The notes: generated from the sequence alone by a model not told the origin. A stretch of DNA of 64,000 nt from Cordylochernes scorpioides (GCA_030710605.1 CP092863.1:107246099-107310098), one strand, 5' to 3'; numbered from the stretch's first letter, positions 30,347-40,665 are shown. Numbers and translations: made by a program.

Positions 30347-31070
30347 TGTAATATTATAAAGAATATTGTCTAATAAATAATTATGTACCATGTTGGATAT
30401 AATGTATTCTGTATGGATTCAAATAAAGATGGCAGTCAAAGGAAGAGGAGATGGAAGAAGTAGAAGAGAAAAGAACGACAGATCCAAGTCGTGCATCTAG
30501 GTCACTTAGAACAAAGAGGCCCTCATATTCCAGAGTTGAATGTCCTGAGAGATTGGGATGTTAGGCAAAGCTTCTTCCCGACCAAATTTACCATCATGGC
30601 CGACAGAGACAGGGACACTTGCCAACATTGTTGTATTGTGCTGTAAAAAACAATATCATACGCAATAATAATAATAATTATAAGAGACAGGGACCAATCA
30701 AAGGTCAAGCAGGGTCCCACATGACCCAAGCCAGGGGGCGGGGCAACCAGAGTTCGGTCGGTAACGTGTGTGTCAAGACGTGTGTGTGCATCTTCTAAAA
30801 GTAGTGCCTCGAGGTCCAAGATGTGAGTCATCTCAATCCAATTTAATCGCGAAAATCCTTCCATCTCCTCTCCCGAGCCGCCAATGATTAATATTCCGAG
30901 GTGTTTTGTGATTCATTAATCGATATAGTGTGCCGATTTTTTCATCCACCGCCATTGATAACGACTGCCCAAACATACAAAACCCCATCCAGTCCCGAGG
31001 ATTCTCAGGACAAAGCACTTTAATATAGAGAGTCGACAAGATTCTCAGGATCCTTTTCCCTTATACCACA
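30347..31070 (+). repeat. 3' LTR of gypsy element, with nested insertion
   Basis: Matches the 5' LTR end to end except for one substitution seen by eye and 78 extra bases at 30,617-30,694. It ends TACCACA before TATATCATAT. Confidence 0.93.
30617..30683 (+). mobile_element. 67-bp retroposed insertion in 3' LTR
   Basis: Flanked by an 11-bp duplication GAGACAGGGAC (30,606-30,616 and 30,684-30,694) and absent from the 5' LTR. The insert ends in an (AAT)n-rich tail (AATAATAATAATAATTATA), so it looks like a severely 5'-truncated LINE or SINE 3' end. Confidence 0.85.
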
Positions 31071-31124
31071 TATATCATATATGTATATTTTTATAAATAG
31101 AGAAATCCATAAATATACCTTTAA

Positions 31125-31260
31125 AAAGGAATACACGTATATTGGATCAAAAAATAATTTTATTTACCAATATTTCAGTTGGCTGAAATCTATTTACATG
31201 TACATATAAATATAAAAAAGCACATGTGCTCGTGGTCAGGAGATGCCTTCTTTATTTAAT
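31125..31260. mobile_element. PLE-D and PLE-B fragments
   Basis: 'tttaccaatatttcagttgg' (PLE-D end) is followed by 'gcacatgtgctcgtggtcag' (PLE-B end, inverted). Both are short relics. Confidence 0.55.
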
Positions 31261-31299
31261 ATAAATATTAGTAAATTAAAGTTAATTGTCATCTATCGT

Positions 31300-31810
31300 T
31301 AAAATTTAACATAAATAAATTTACTGGCAATGCGCTTCTTTTAAATATCATCAAATAATATCTCTACAGACCTTACTGCAATGATAAAAGTAACGCATTG
31401 CCAGTAAATTTATTTGTGTAAAATTTTAACGATAGATGGCAATTAACTTTAATTTACTAATATATATTTGTTATGAAAACATATTTTGCGGAAGAGCTTT
31501 GCTCGATGCAACACCTTGAAATTATATGTATGTTCCTCTACAGACCTATAAGCTTATGTCCATAGTTCACTAAACACCCCTAAGCTGCCTTCCATAGAAA
31601 ATACAGGGTATATTCCAAACCAATCCAATACAATAGTAGAGCGGTCTAGAGATTAATTTGGCGAAACCGCTGAGAGGGTTCACTACTAATGAGCCAAGCC
31701 CTCTCATTCAATAACTCATATCATTGCAGTAAGGTCTGTAGAGATAATATTTGATGATATTTAAAAGAAGCGCATTGCCAGTAAATATATTTATGTAAAA
31801 TTTTAACATA
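31300..31810. repeat. Family PH palindrome and following PH copy
   Basis: Inverted arms 'atttactggcaatgcgcttc' and 'acgcattgccagtaaattta' flank 31,375-31,395. A full PH unit follows (31,490-31,740: 'gcggaagagctttgctcgat', 'cttatgtccatagttcacta', core), ending in a third copy of the arm at 31,745-31,805. Confidence 0.8.
31641..31707 (+). ncRNA. Permuted hammerhead-like core, PH copy with compensatory arms
   Basis: In order: GCGGTC, TAGAG, linker, TTGGC-GAAA-CCGC, GAGAGGG, CACTA, CTAATGA, GCCAA, G, CCCTCTC. Relative to the 42.8 kb copy, three helices changed in a compensated way: TGG/CCA to TAG/CTA, CTGGC/GCCAG to TTGGC/GCCAA, and GGGAGGG/CCCTCCC to GAGAGGG/CCCTCTC. The core itself has one change (CTAATGA for CTGATGA) that should inactivate a hammerhead. 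Confidence 0.5.
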
Positions 31811-32029
31811 TAAATTTGTCATACTTTAACTTTATAAACATCCTATAACACGATATCCCAAACTCAGGATAATTGCGTTAATACATTTCTAACATCATAA
31901 CATATTGGCTATATACAAGGAGAAATAAGACAAACATACAAAAGCAATTCTCTCAAATTTCCTTCCCTCTCTTTCCCAGTTCAAAATATAGTTGTATATA
32001 TGTTATAAATAGAAAAAAAAAATAGATTT

Positions 32030-32365
32030 CTGTTGATTTTTGATTATCTTGTGGAATATGCTATGGTAATGCAGTCGTGGTTAAAATCTTGAAAGTATAA
32101 TTATAAAAATATTTTTGATCAGTAATTTAAACGAACTAAAGGAATATATATAAAAAAAACATAGTTTGATAAAAGTACTGCCTAGCTTAAGGCGTAAGAA
32201 TCAAAAAATGAAAAATCTATTTACATAATGTACAAAAGGTTTGAGCCGGCCATCGAGAAACAACAACAATGAGTTTTTATAGGGGAAGTGTGACCTCTAG
32301 CGGTAGATTTAACAGAATATTTGAATCTATGAAATATAATTTTAAATAAAATAATATTCAAATAT
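32030..32365. repeat. Family M repeat
   Basis: A near-complete copy: 'gtggaatatgctatggtaat', 'gcctagcttaaggcgtaaga', 'tgagccggccatcgagaaac' and 'gacctctagcggtagattta'. Confidence 0.8.
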
Positions 32366-32679
32366 AACATATATATCTACAAAATTGATTAAAATTTTTA
32401 ATGTTATTTTCTCCTACTATATTTTAAGAATTCTCTTTATATTATGATTGATCGCTCGCCTTATTTGAGCAACCACCTTTATATAATTAAATATGATTTG
32501 ATCTGTCATAAGTCATCTCTTTTTTCTTCTTTATCTATTTTCAATCTCATAAATATTTGCAGAGAGTTTGCAGTTATCTATATTCATGATTGAGAGAAGT
32601 AAAATGTTTCTGGTACTAGTCTTTAAGATTGTAAACATTCCTCAGTATAACCTTGCTCCGATATGAAATGGCTACCTCT

Positions 32680-32981
32680 TTTTTTGCTTATCCTTAGTAC
32701 ACGTGGTCCATGATAATCATGGTGGGTAGAAGTAGGCGGTTGTTTTTACTGTAAGTACACCACATGTCTACACATGTGAAAAGCAGTGCGAATTTTTACT
32801 TACAAATGTGCCAGAGGTCCCGTTTGGTTACTTGCACTCGTTGGTAGGGTTGGATTTTTGAAAGAATCGGGGGCCATTAGAGCATTTTTTATCAGAAAAA
32901 AAAGTGCCCAATGCGGGAATCGAACCCAGGTCGTAATGGTCGAAAACCAATGGTTTAGATCATCCTTCCATTGACCCCCTT
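32680..32981 (-). mobile_element. tRNA-derived SINE, full length
   Basis: Minus-strand copy: T-run and 'cttatccttagtacacgtgg' at the left (3' end), tRNA-like head at the right (B-box complement 'gggaatcgaaccc'). Flanked by the 10-bp duplication GGCTACCTCT (32,670-32,679; 32,982-32,991). Confidence 0.92.
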
Positions 32982-33227
32982 GGCTACCTCTGATATAAGG
33001 AAACGACGTAACGTGCATTTGTTTTTAACTTGGAGTTTTTTGAAATCATATTTTGTCTCAATTGACAGGAGTGACATTCGAGCATAGCTCAACTTGTCCT
33101 GGATATTTACATATGGCGGGTTGGTAGAGTAGAGGTGACAGACTTTGCAGCTGTTGGGTGATGAGCTTCTAACTAAGCGTCAGGTCGTCGTGGATTGATA
33201 TCTCCTTTGTTTTGAGGAATATCTTGT

Positions 33228-33543
33228 TTTTTTTTTTTTTGCTCATCCCTAGTAGACGTGGTACAGGCGATGATAATCATGGTGGGTAGATATAGGCGAC
33301 TGCTTTTACTGTAAGTGCACCACATGTCTACACATGTGAAAAGCAGTTCGACTTTGCACTTACAAATGTGCCAGAGCCCCGTTTGATTACTTGCACTCGC
33401 TGGTGGGGTTGGACTTTTGCAAGAATCGGGGTCATTGGAGCATTTTATTTTTAAATCAGAAAAAAGTGCCCAATACGGGAATCGAACCCGGATCGTAGCG
33501 GTCGAAAACCAATGGTTTAGACCATCCTTCCACCGACCCTACC
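33228..33543 (-). mobile_element. tRNA-derived SINE, full length
   Basis: Flanked by the 9-bp duplication ATATCTTGT (33,219-33,227; 33,544-33,552). The head, read on the minus strand, has B box GGTTCGATTCC and an anticodon-like loop TTTCGAC (TCG, Arg by alignment). Body: a CACATGTGTAGACATGTGG palindromic block and a CCATGATTATCATGG block. Ends AGGGATGAGCA plus A-run. Confidence 0.92.
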
Positions 33544-33604
33544 ATATCTTGTATAGTTGGATTAGTTGAATTTTATAGTTGAAGGTATAATTTCTTAATA
33601 TATA

Positions 33605-33850
33605 ATACAATATAATGCGGATATGATTATAGAACGACGTTTAATAAGTTTTACCGTAAATGTTTCTTCTTACAGAACGCGAAAAAAAAATCGTAATTTT
33701 AATTATATTAAGGAGAAATAACGACTATTCCTATCCTTAGGGATGAAGTAGGAAAGGATGAATTGTGAAGAGTAATGATGAACGGAAAAATAAACATTTG
33801 CTAGTAAAACTTATTAAACGTCGTTCTATAATTTCATATTGTATATTTGT
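33605..33850. repeat. FBT foldback, tRNA apex deleted
   Basis: Left arm as in 5,819 ('ttagggatgaagtaggaaag ... aacggaaaaataaa'), joined directly to the distal part of the right arm ('ttaaacgtcgttctataat'). The apex and most of the right arm are lost. Confidence 0.7.
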
Positions 33851-34714
33851 GGTAAGTCTCGTCTAGATGGGGTTGGTTTTCTATCATCTTTCAGTTTCTG
33901 GTTTGACTTGAAGAGGCCGCTCTTTCTTTGAAGTTGGATCAGGTATTCTTACAGGGTATTATTAGACAGGCCATCTGAGCCAGGTTTTTTAATCGAGTTT
34001 GATACTATGTGTGTGCTTTCCTTCCTTCATTTTAATCCAGGTTTAAGAGCATCAATGACGTATAGTAATAATCCAAACTCCAATAAGCGACCACTTAAAA
34101 GAAAAGAACAGAGATTCATATTCTTAGATGGTATTTCTATAAGAGGTTCAAATGTACACAAATTGTGTTTTAAAACTGTCAATTTTAGTTTCCAATCAAT
34201 TCACTCTGTTGGACAAACACCTTAAGGCGACAATCCTAAGTTCATTTCAAACAAAGTTGGGAAGATAATTTCCCGCCAAAATCTCATATTCATCTTCTGC
34301 GTTTAATTACTTCTTCTGCGTTTGTTTTCTGTTGAACAATGTCTTCTGCGCTCGTGATGTATCTTATTAAATTTATTTCTTCTATGTTTGTGTGTAGATA
34401 TCTTTTGTTGGGAAACTTCTTTAAATGCTTATTTGGGTGTGCAATAATTAATTCTACTTTTTTGACATCTCTAATTACATTTTTTAAAATGTCGTTTATT
34501 AACTTTTTTTTAAGTGGGAAAATTTATCATCTGTGAAAATATTAAATGTCACGAAATTGAATTTTAATCTGAATGGTATTTTTTTTAAAAAGGAACATTT
34601 TGAAATGAGCTTAATTAATATATTGAAACTAGAACGACAGCCCCTCAAGTCTTATAGATCACCAAACTTTTCAAAAATAATTAAATCTAAAAAATGTTGC
34701 TACGATATAATACA
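33851..34714. other. Unassigned AT-rich stretch
   Basis: No recognisable gene. Short 'cttctgcgtttg' repeats occur near 34,290-34,345. Confidence 0.4.
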
Positions 34715-35515
34715 TATACACTCATGGACAAATCTAAAGGAAGTTGTACCTTTTAGCGTGTATATCGGGATTCAGACAATAACTCTCAAAGATACACTCA
34801 TTGACAAAACTTAAGGAAGTTGTACCTTTTAGCGTGTATATCTGGATTCAGACAATAACTCTTAAAGATACACTCATTGACAAAACTTAAGGAAGTTGTA
34901 CCTTTTAGCGTGTATATCGGGATTCAGACAATAACTCTCAAAGATACACTCATTGACAAAACTTAAGGAAGTTGTACCTTTTAGCGTGTATATCGGGATT
35001 CAGACAATAACTCTTAAAGATACACTCATTGACAAAACTTAAGGAAGTTGTACCTTTTAGCGTGTATATCGGTATTCAGACAATAATTCTGAAAAATATA
35101 CTCATGGACAAAACTTAAGGAGGTTGTACCTTTTAGCATGTATATCGGGATTCAGACAATAACTCTGAAAGATACACTCATGGACAAAACTTGAGGAATT
35201 TGCACCTTTCAGCATTGTATCGGGATTCAGACAATAACTCTGAAAGATACACTCATGGGCAAAACTTAAGGAAGTTGTACCTTTCAGCATGTATATCGGG
35301 AGTCAGACAATAACACTGAAAGATAAACTCATGGACAAAACTTAAGAAAGTTGTACCTTTTAGCATATATATCGGGATTCTGACAATAACTCTGAAAGAT
35401 ATTATAGTGACCTTTATTGAAGATATATGAGATAATCAAGTGTGAACAATATTGCCTGTCCCCTTAAAAAAAAAAAAACAGACGACCAGAGACATCAAAG
35501 ACTTTCCACTTCCTA
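34715..35515 (+). repeat. S76 array, about 9 units plus complete tail
   Basis: Unit starts near 34,723, 34,800, 34,876, 34,952, 35,029, 35,104, 35,181, 35,258 and 35,333. The first five share 'ttagcgtgtatatc' and 'cattgacaaaactt', and the later ones 'ttagcatg' and 'catggacaaaactt', so two sub-blocks expanded separately. The tail runs to 'agactttccacttcct'. Confidence 0.9.
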
Positions 35516-36095
35516 AGTATTTCCCATGAATTAAATTTGTAGAAATAACAATATTTGCGCTATTTATTATGATATTTGTATGTTTAAATATATTAAACAA
35601 CTTATTTCCTCTATGTATTAAAGAAATAAAATCACAAACATATTACATTCAAAATATAATATTGCATTTGCTAAAATATTTAAATCAGCAAAACAGAATG
35701 GCATAAAAACAAGTCATTTATAAAGTAAACATGTAATTTCAGAACAAGGTATTTGAGTTTCCTTTGCAATTTGCCATGTTGTTATTTTAAATCCCTCGTT
35801 ATATTTGTTTGTTTTCAGTTATGTTTGTTTTAAATTGGATACACTTTATTTTTCAAACCGTTCTGGATTATGTTTATTTATAGATTTTGAATAAATATAT
35901 AGGTTATATAATTTGGAAATAGAAATTATTTGCTTGTTTTATTACATGAGTATTTTTCCAATGTTGTACAGTCTTGAACTTTTTTCGAAAACAAATATTA
36001 CGATAAATTTTAGATTGCTTTAAAATTGTGAGCTGATATATATGTATGTGAAAAAATAGTACAAATGTGATATTGTACTGGGATAAGATGCATAA
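35516..36095. other. Unassigned AT-rich stretch
   Basis: Nothing recognised; open frames are low-complexity. Confidence 0.4.
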
Positions 36096-36099
36096 ATTA

Positions 36100-36245
36100 T
36101 GAAAAGGCATCTCCTTATCGTGCAACTGAAAGTTGCTGATGGCTTGCGCCATTTATCGGAATAAATATAAAATTTTCTTGTTAATTTTTAATTATTCCAG
36201 AATTGCAATTTTCAGTTGCACGATAAGGAGATGTGCCTTTCTCAT
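36100..36245. repeat. Palindrome with 'cgataaggagatg' arms
   Basis: 'aggcatctccttatcgtgca' and 'tgcacgataaggagatgtgc' are inverted at 36,103 and 36,213, with 'ggcttgcgccatttatcgga' between. Identity unknown; MITE-like. Confidence 0.75.
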
Positions 36246-36257
36246 AATATATATATA

Positions 36258-36690
36258 CTAGCCGAATGACCCGGGCAACGCCCGTGTTTTACCCGATTGA
36301 ATGTTTTTATTCAAATACTATTTGTTACAATTATAAATTGGCGCCTTAAATAAATGCATATGTTAGTTAATAACTATAGCATATGTGCTTTATCTGTCTA
36401 TGTACTGTTGGCTTCCGTAGGCGTCTCTTACTAGGAAAAAAAAGAGAGGATTCCATTTAGTTATTAACTAATATATGCATTTATTTAAGGAGCGACCCGC
36501 TCCAACACAATAGTTACAAAAACGAAAAAGCGAGTGGGGGGGGGGGGGGGGGGCATGATGGGGGGGCAAAGGTGGCGTGATCGTAGCCAACCATAGGAGG
36601 GCGCCATTCCAAAAAAAAAAAGCAAACGGTGACAGAGATGAAAACTGATTAAGAGATGAAGAACGCATGACACTCGTAACTGTATATTGA
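36258..36690 (-). mobile_element. Non-autonomous Helitron
   Basis: Minus-strand copy: the CTAG end is at 36,258-36,261, with a hairpin ('cccgggcaacgcccg') just inside. Same family as 42.2 and 47.9 kb. A poly-G run (36,535-36,553) corresponds to poly-C in the others. Frames through it are artefacts. Confidence 0.85.
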
Positions 36691-36814
36691 ATATATAAAC
36701 CTTGTTTGTAATGATGATAAAGAACGACATCTTGATTTTTTATTACAAAATCAGTGAGAAAACATAGAAATAATTAATTACAAAATTCACACAATCCTCA
36801 CAATATATTTATAA

Positions 36815-36935
36815 TTTTTTTTATGTCGGCCAAAAGAAAGGAACAACAATGGATTTATATAGAGTAAAGCCGCGCTATTTGGCGGTCGACTTCACAGAGA
36901 GAGTTGTTATAGAAACTATTTTTAAATTAAAATTT
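36815..36935. repeat. Family M repeat, diverged
   Basis: 'atgtcggccaaaagaaagga', 'acaacaatggatttatatag' and 'tatttggcggtcgactt' match family M with many changes. Confidence 0.55.
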
Positions 36936-36959
36936 TATTTTTAAAACACTCACATATAT

Positions 36960-37090
36960 ATACACACATACATACAGCTTTATTAAGACCACCGGTCTTA
37001 TACAGATTCACCAAAAGGAAAAAGCATAGATGGAGCTCCTATACTCCAGACAGCACAGAACCCAACAACAGCCTCCAGGTCCGACACATG
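36960..37090 (-). repeat. LINE 3'-end fragment, same unit as 45.4 kb array
   Basis: 'agctttattaagaccaccgg', 'tcttatacagattcacca' and 'tagatggagctcctatactc' match the tandem unit at 45,385-46,050. The minus strand ends in AATAAAGCTG, like the LINE tails in this window. Confidence 0.7.
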
Positions 37091-37229
37091 TCCAGTGGCT
37101 ATACCGTACATAAGTTAGCGTATCACTGAAGAGACGAATGTGGAATCAGCCGCGTTTTAGTCTTCACTTTCCTCATCCAAATGGACCACGACATTCGGCA
37201 ATTCTCTCTCTATATATATATATATGGCT

Positions 37230-37345
37230 GGAAATTTTGCAAGAAAGAAATTTATCTATAAAATAAAGGTCGCCTCTCCTGTCAAAACAGATGCTAAAAA
37301 TAAGCGCTATCTATTGACCATCTCCGCAAACTAGCGGACTTAGGT
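37230..37345. mobile_element. PLE-C terminal fragment
   Basis: 'aaataaaggtcgcctctcct', 'gacttaggtcggtga' and 'ccgcaaactagcgg' match the outer arm of the 61.0-61.6 kb palindrome. Confidence 0.65.
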
Positions 37346-37489
37346 CGGTGATCTGCGTGCTTACTTCAAATGGAAGAAGACCAGCGTTCATTTTTCATCA
37401 CCTATTAACATATGATTCCTTTCTGATGGCTTCCCTCACAGTTTGTAGATTCTTGTAGAACTTTAAGAATACACAAAAAAAATGGTGGA

Positions 37490-37732
37490 ATAAGGGTTTA
37501 CACCGTCGATTTTGGAGAACCACGACTCAGGATCGAATCCCGCATTGAACACTTTGTTTCTGTGTTGTATTTCAATAACACCCGATTCACTAGCAAGATT
37601 CCAATCCCACCAGCGAGTGCAAGTAACCAAACGGAGGTTTATAGCACCTTGTAAGTCTAAAATACGAACTGATTTCTCCACTTATGCAGGTATAGGGGCC
37701 CTTCACTATGATTATCATGGCTTGGGTCACGT
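37490..37732 (+). mobile_element. tRNA-derived SINE, diverged
   Basis: Plus strand: B-box region 'aggatcgaatcccgcattga', 'accagcgagtgcaagtaacc' and 'tatgattatcatgg'. It is older than the 32-33 kb copies. Confidence 0.75.
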
Positions 37733-37972
37733 ATATTCCTGGACGAAACTTTAAAAATTTGTACCTTTTAGCATGTATATCAAAATTTAGACAATAACTC
37801 TGAAAGATATTACAGTGACCTTTATTGAAGACACACGAGATAACCAAGTGTAAACAAAACAAAATTACCTCTGCCTCCTTCAAAAAAAAAAAATAATATT
37901 GATAATAAGACGACAGGCGACATCAAAGACTTTCCATTACCTTAAGTTTTGTGCATGAGTGGACTATATTAG
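37733..37972 (+). mobile_element. S76 element with both inverted ends
   Basis: Starts 'attcctggacgaaactttaa' and ends 'cttaagttttgtgcatgagt', so the two termini are inverted copies of each other. Between them are one 76-bp unit and the unique tail. This is the clearest view of S76 as a MITE-like transposon rather than a plain satellite. Confidence 0.8.
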
Positions 37973-37974
37973 AT

Positions 37975-38075
37975 ACATATCTGCGATATCATAGCGTTTT
38001 GGTAGATTAAACTGGTTAAACTGCTGGGAGGGATAACCACCGATGAGCCAGGCCATTACAATATATTTCGCAGGT
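37975..38075 (+). repeat. Family PH core, decayed
   Basis: 'ggtagattaaactggttaaa', 'tgctgggaggga' and 'accaccgatgagccaggcc' show all PH blocks with GAAA changed to TAAA. Confidence 0.6.
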
Positions 38076-38319
38076 CAATGAGTATATATCTTAATATACG
38101 ATCTTCTTATTGTCATAATAAAAAAATTAAATAGTTAGCTAGGCGTAGCTGCGAACTGTCTCCCAAACCCACACGTTTTCTTTTTGCGGTGCTTCGAATT
38201 TTATCATAATATCAATATCTCTGGTCAAATAACAAATAAATATTAAATTGATTATTTATTCACTGACGCTATTATTTTACCAATAAATAACTCTCTCTCT
38301 GTTTACTAATTCACTTTCT

Positions 38320-38610
38320 GGAGTTTGGTATAGAGAAGTGGTATAACAATCTACTTTCGGAAGCTAAGACCGAGGATCGAATCCCGCACTTGCACTTTTT
38401 TTTTCTGAAGGAAAATTTGTGCTTCATTGGCTCCATGATTCTTGTAGAAGTCCAACCCGACAACTGAGTGTAAAGTAACCAAACAGGGCTCTGGCACATT
38501 TGTAAGTGCAAAATTCAAACTGCTTTCCACATGTGTAGACATGTGATACACTTACAGTAAAAGCAATCGCTAACTTATATTCACCATGATTATCATGGAC
38601 TATATCACAC
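38320..38610 (+). mobile_element. tRNA-derived SINE, diverged
   Basis: Plus strand: 'gaggatcgaatcccgcactt', 'gtaaccaaacagggctctgg', 'cacatgtgtagacatgtg' and 'accatgattatcatgg'. The 3' end decays at 38,610. Confidence 0.75.
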
Positions 38611-38619
38611 ATTCTGAAT

Positions 38620-39500
38620 ATAGAGCAATCCATAATATATATATTTATTTAAAGATAGATGGAATCTTTCCAATTTTTTTTAGAGACGAAGGGCGTCAGA
38701 ACCAAAACTTTAATTTTTATTAATTTAAATATATCACACATGTACTTAAGATTAAAAAAAAAATCTAAAATCGAAAAAAAGTTAAACCAAGCGATATCCT
38801 ATACAAACAATTTTAACAGAATCGCCAAACATTCTCAATGTGATGTGTTACGTTTAAATTACATAGTTCCCAAAAATGTTATTTTTTTCACAAAATGTAT
38901 CTTTATTCCTTTTCAAATAATTCGAGAGAAAGAAAAACAAAACTTCTTACAAGTTAAATCTTTCCCATCAGTTTATTAAATTTTTTATCAGTTTTTTTTT
39001 GTAAAGATAGATTACGTTTTTGTGAAGGGAACCTATTTAAGTTGATATATTTGTTTGGCAAACATAGGCACCAACATGGGAAAAAAACATTTTTTACGAC
39101 TAAAAACTCAGCTTTTTACCTGATTTCTACCATTAAAATCCATTCAGCTTGCAGGCCACACAAAAGAAAGAAATTCAACGTATTGGATGATGGAAAAAGT
39201 TGATATCTTAGAAAGGTTTTTCGATTGTCGCATTTTTAGATTGACTTCAACAATATATATATGTGGTACATCTCCAAAACTGGAAATGGATTCTAGTTGT
39301 TGTAATAATTTATTTTCTTGGAAGAGTTAAAGCGAAAACTTTGATGTTCAGTTTTTTCATCTTTATTAAACGTAATCTACGTTTTATAAATATGAATAAA
39401 CTCATCTTTAGGAACTTTTAGCATTTGTTTAATTAATATATATCACCTTTTTCAAGGATATATTCAAGTACTTGTATCACTATATTGAATGCTCTGATTG
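38620..39500. other. Unassigned AT-rich region
   Basis: Contains a 107-codon frame (38,659-38,979), Lys/Phe/Asn-rich, with no motif or homology that I recognise. I do not support it as a gene. Confidence 0.4.
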
Positions 39501-39504
39501 GCTT

Positions 39505-40165
39505 ATATATACACTCATGGACAAAACTTAAGGAAGTTGTACCTCTTAGCATGTATATCGGGATTCAGACAATAACTCTGAAAGATACACTCATGGACAA
39601 AACTTAAGGAAGTTGTACCTTTTAGCATGTATATCGGGATTCAGATAATAACTCTGAAAGATACACTTATGGACTAAACTTAAGGAAGTTGTACCTTTTA
39701 GCATGTATATCGGGATTGAGACAATACCTCTGAAAGATACACTCATGGACCAAACTTGAAGAAGTTGTACCTTTTAGCATGTATATCGAGATTCAGACAA
39801 TAACTCTGAAAGATACTCATGGACAAAACTTAAGGGAGTTGTACCTTTTAACATGTATATCGGGATTTAGACAATAACTCTGAAAGATACACTCATAGAA
39901 AAAACTCAAGGGAGTTGTACCTTTTAGCATATATATCGGGATTCAGACAATAACTCTGAAAGATACACTCATAGAAAAAACTCAAGGGAGTTGTACCTTT
40001 CAGCATATATATCGGGATTCAGACAATAACTCTGAAAGATACACTCATGAACAAAACTTAAGGAAGTTGTACCTTTCAGGATGTATATCGGGATTGAGAC
40101 AATAACTCTGAAAGATATTCGATACACAGAAACATTTATGAATACACACGAGATAATCAACTGAA
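39505..40165 (+). repeat. S76 array, about 8 units
   Basis: Regular 'catggacaaaacttaagg' starts about every 76 bp, with two consecutive units carrying 'catagaaaaaactcaaggg', evidence of local unit duplication. The tail is truncated after 'acacgagataatcaa'. Confidence 0.9.
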
Positions 40166-40390
40166 CATTTGAAGTAAAATTTTATAAAAGCAATATTCAA
40201 AGCGGGTCTGATGGGCTTGAGACAAGTCGCACGTTAAGAGGCTATGTACAAATATTTATTTTCAAATGTATATATTTGGATGAAATGCCTGTAGAATATT
40301 TCTTAAAACTCGAAAGCCTTAAAAAAATACAATAAATTGTAAGAGAAACCTTTTTCCTAGTATTTGATTAATTAATTAAGATATATTCAT

Positions 40391-40537
40391 CTCTACAATT
40401 TTCCAGTTGGTCTCGAGGACCACGCCATCACCATCTCCTCAGCGGCGAAGTACGCGATCTACGTATTCTTCGTAGATGTCGAAATACGTGGTGTCGCTGG
40501 AGACCCACTGGTGATTCTCCACCAAACTCTACAATTT
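40391..40537. mobile_element. GC-rich hairpin insert with 11-bp flanking duplication
   Basis: CTCTACAATTT flanks both sides (40,391-40,401; 40,527-40,537). The 125-bp insert is much GC-richer than its surroundings. It folds back: CCAGT-T-GGTCTC (40,403) pairs with GAGACC-C-ACTGG (ending 40,511), with an inner hairpin GATCTACG...CGTAGAT. Identity unknown. An 11-bp duplication plus inverted ends would fit a Mutator-like MITE or a retroposed small RNA. Confidence 0.55.
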
Positions 40538-40549
40538 CTAACATGATGG

Positions 40550-40665
40550 TGTATAATCAAGTGTGAACAAAATTCACTCTGTCTCCTTCGAAAAAAAAAA
40601 AAATAGACGATCGGCGACATGAAAGTCTTTCCACATCCTTAAATTTTGTCTATGAATGTATTTTG
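40550..40665 (+). repeat. S76 tail and right terminus only
   Basis: 'aatcaagtgtgaacaaaatt', A-run, 'gatcggcgacatgaaagtct' and 'ccttaaattttgtctatgaa' represent the right half of an S76 element. Together with the array ending at 40,165 it may be one element split by the 40.2-40.5 kb DNA. Confidence 0.75.

Larger units (their letters stand above)
23820..31070 (+). mobile_element. Complete Ty3/gypsy LTR retrotransposon
   Basis: Two LTRs (646 and 724 bp, TG...CA ends), gag, pol (protease, RT, RNase H, integrase) and a third ORF, all on the plus strand, flanked by a 4-bp TATA duplication (23,816-23,819; 31,071-31,074), though the AT-rich context weakens that. By eye the LTRs differ by one substitution (T/C near 23,970 versus 30,496) plus one 78-bp insertion in the 3' LTR. 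Open frames and near-identical LTRs suggest a recent insertion. Confidence 0.95.

Noticed and set aside
36468..36730. Pro/His-rich proteins
   Set aside because: Translations of the poly-G tract in a Helitron.
38659..38979. 107-codon Lys/Asn/Phe-rich frame
   Set aside because: AT-driven composition, no motif, no neighbouring signals.
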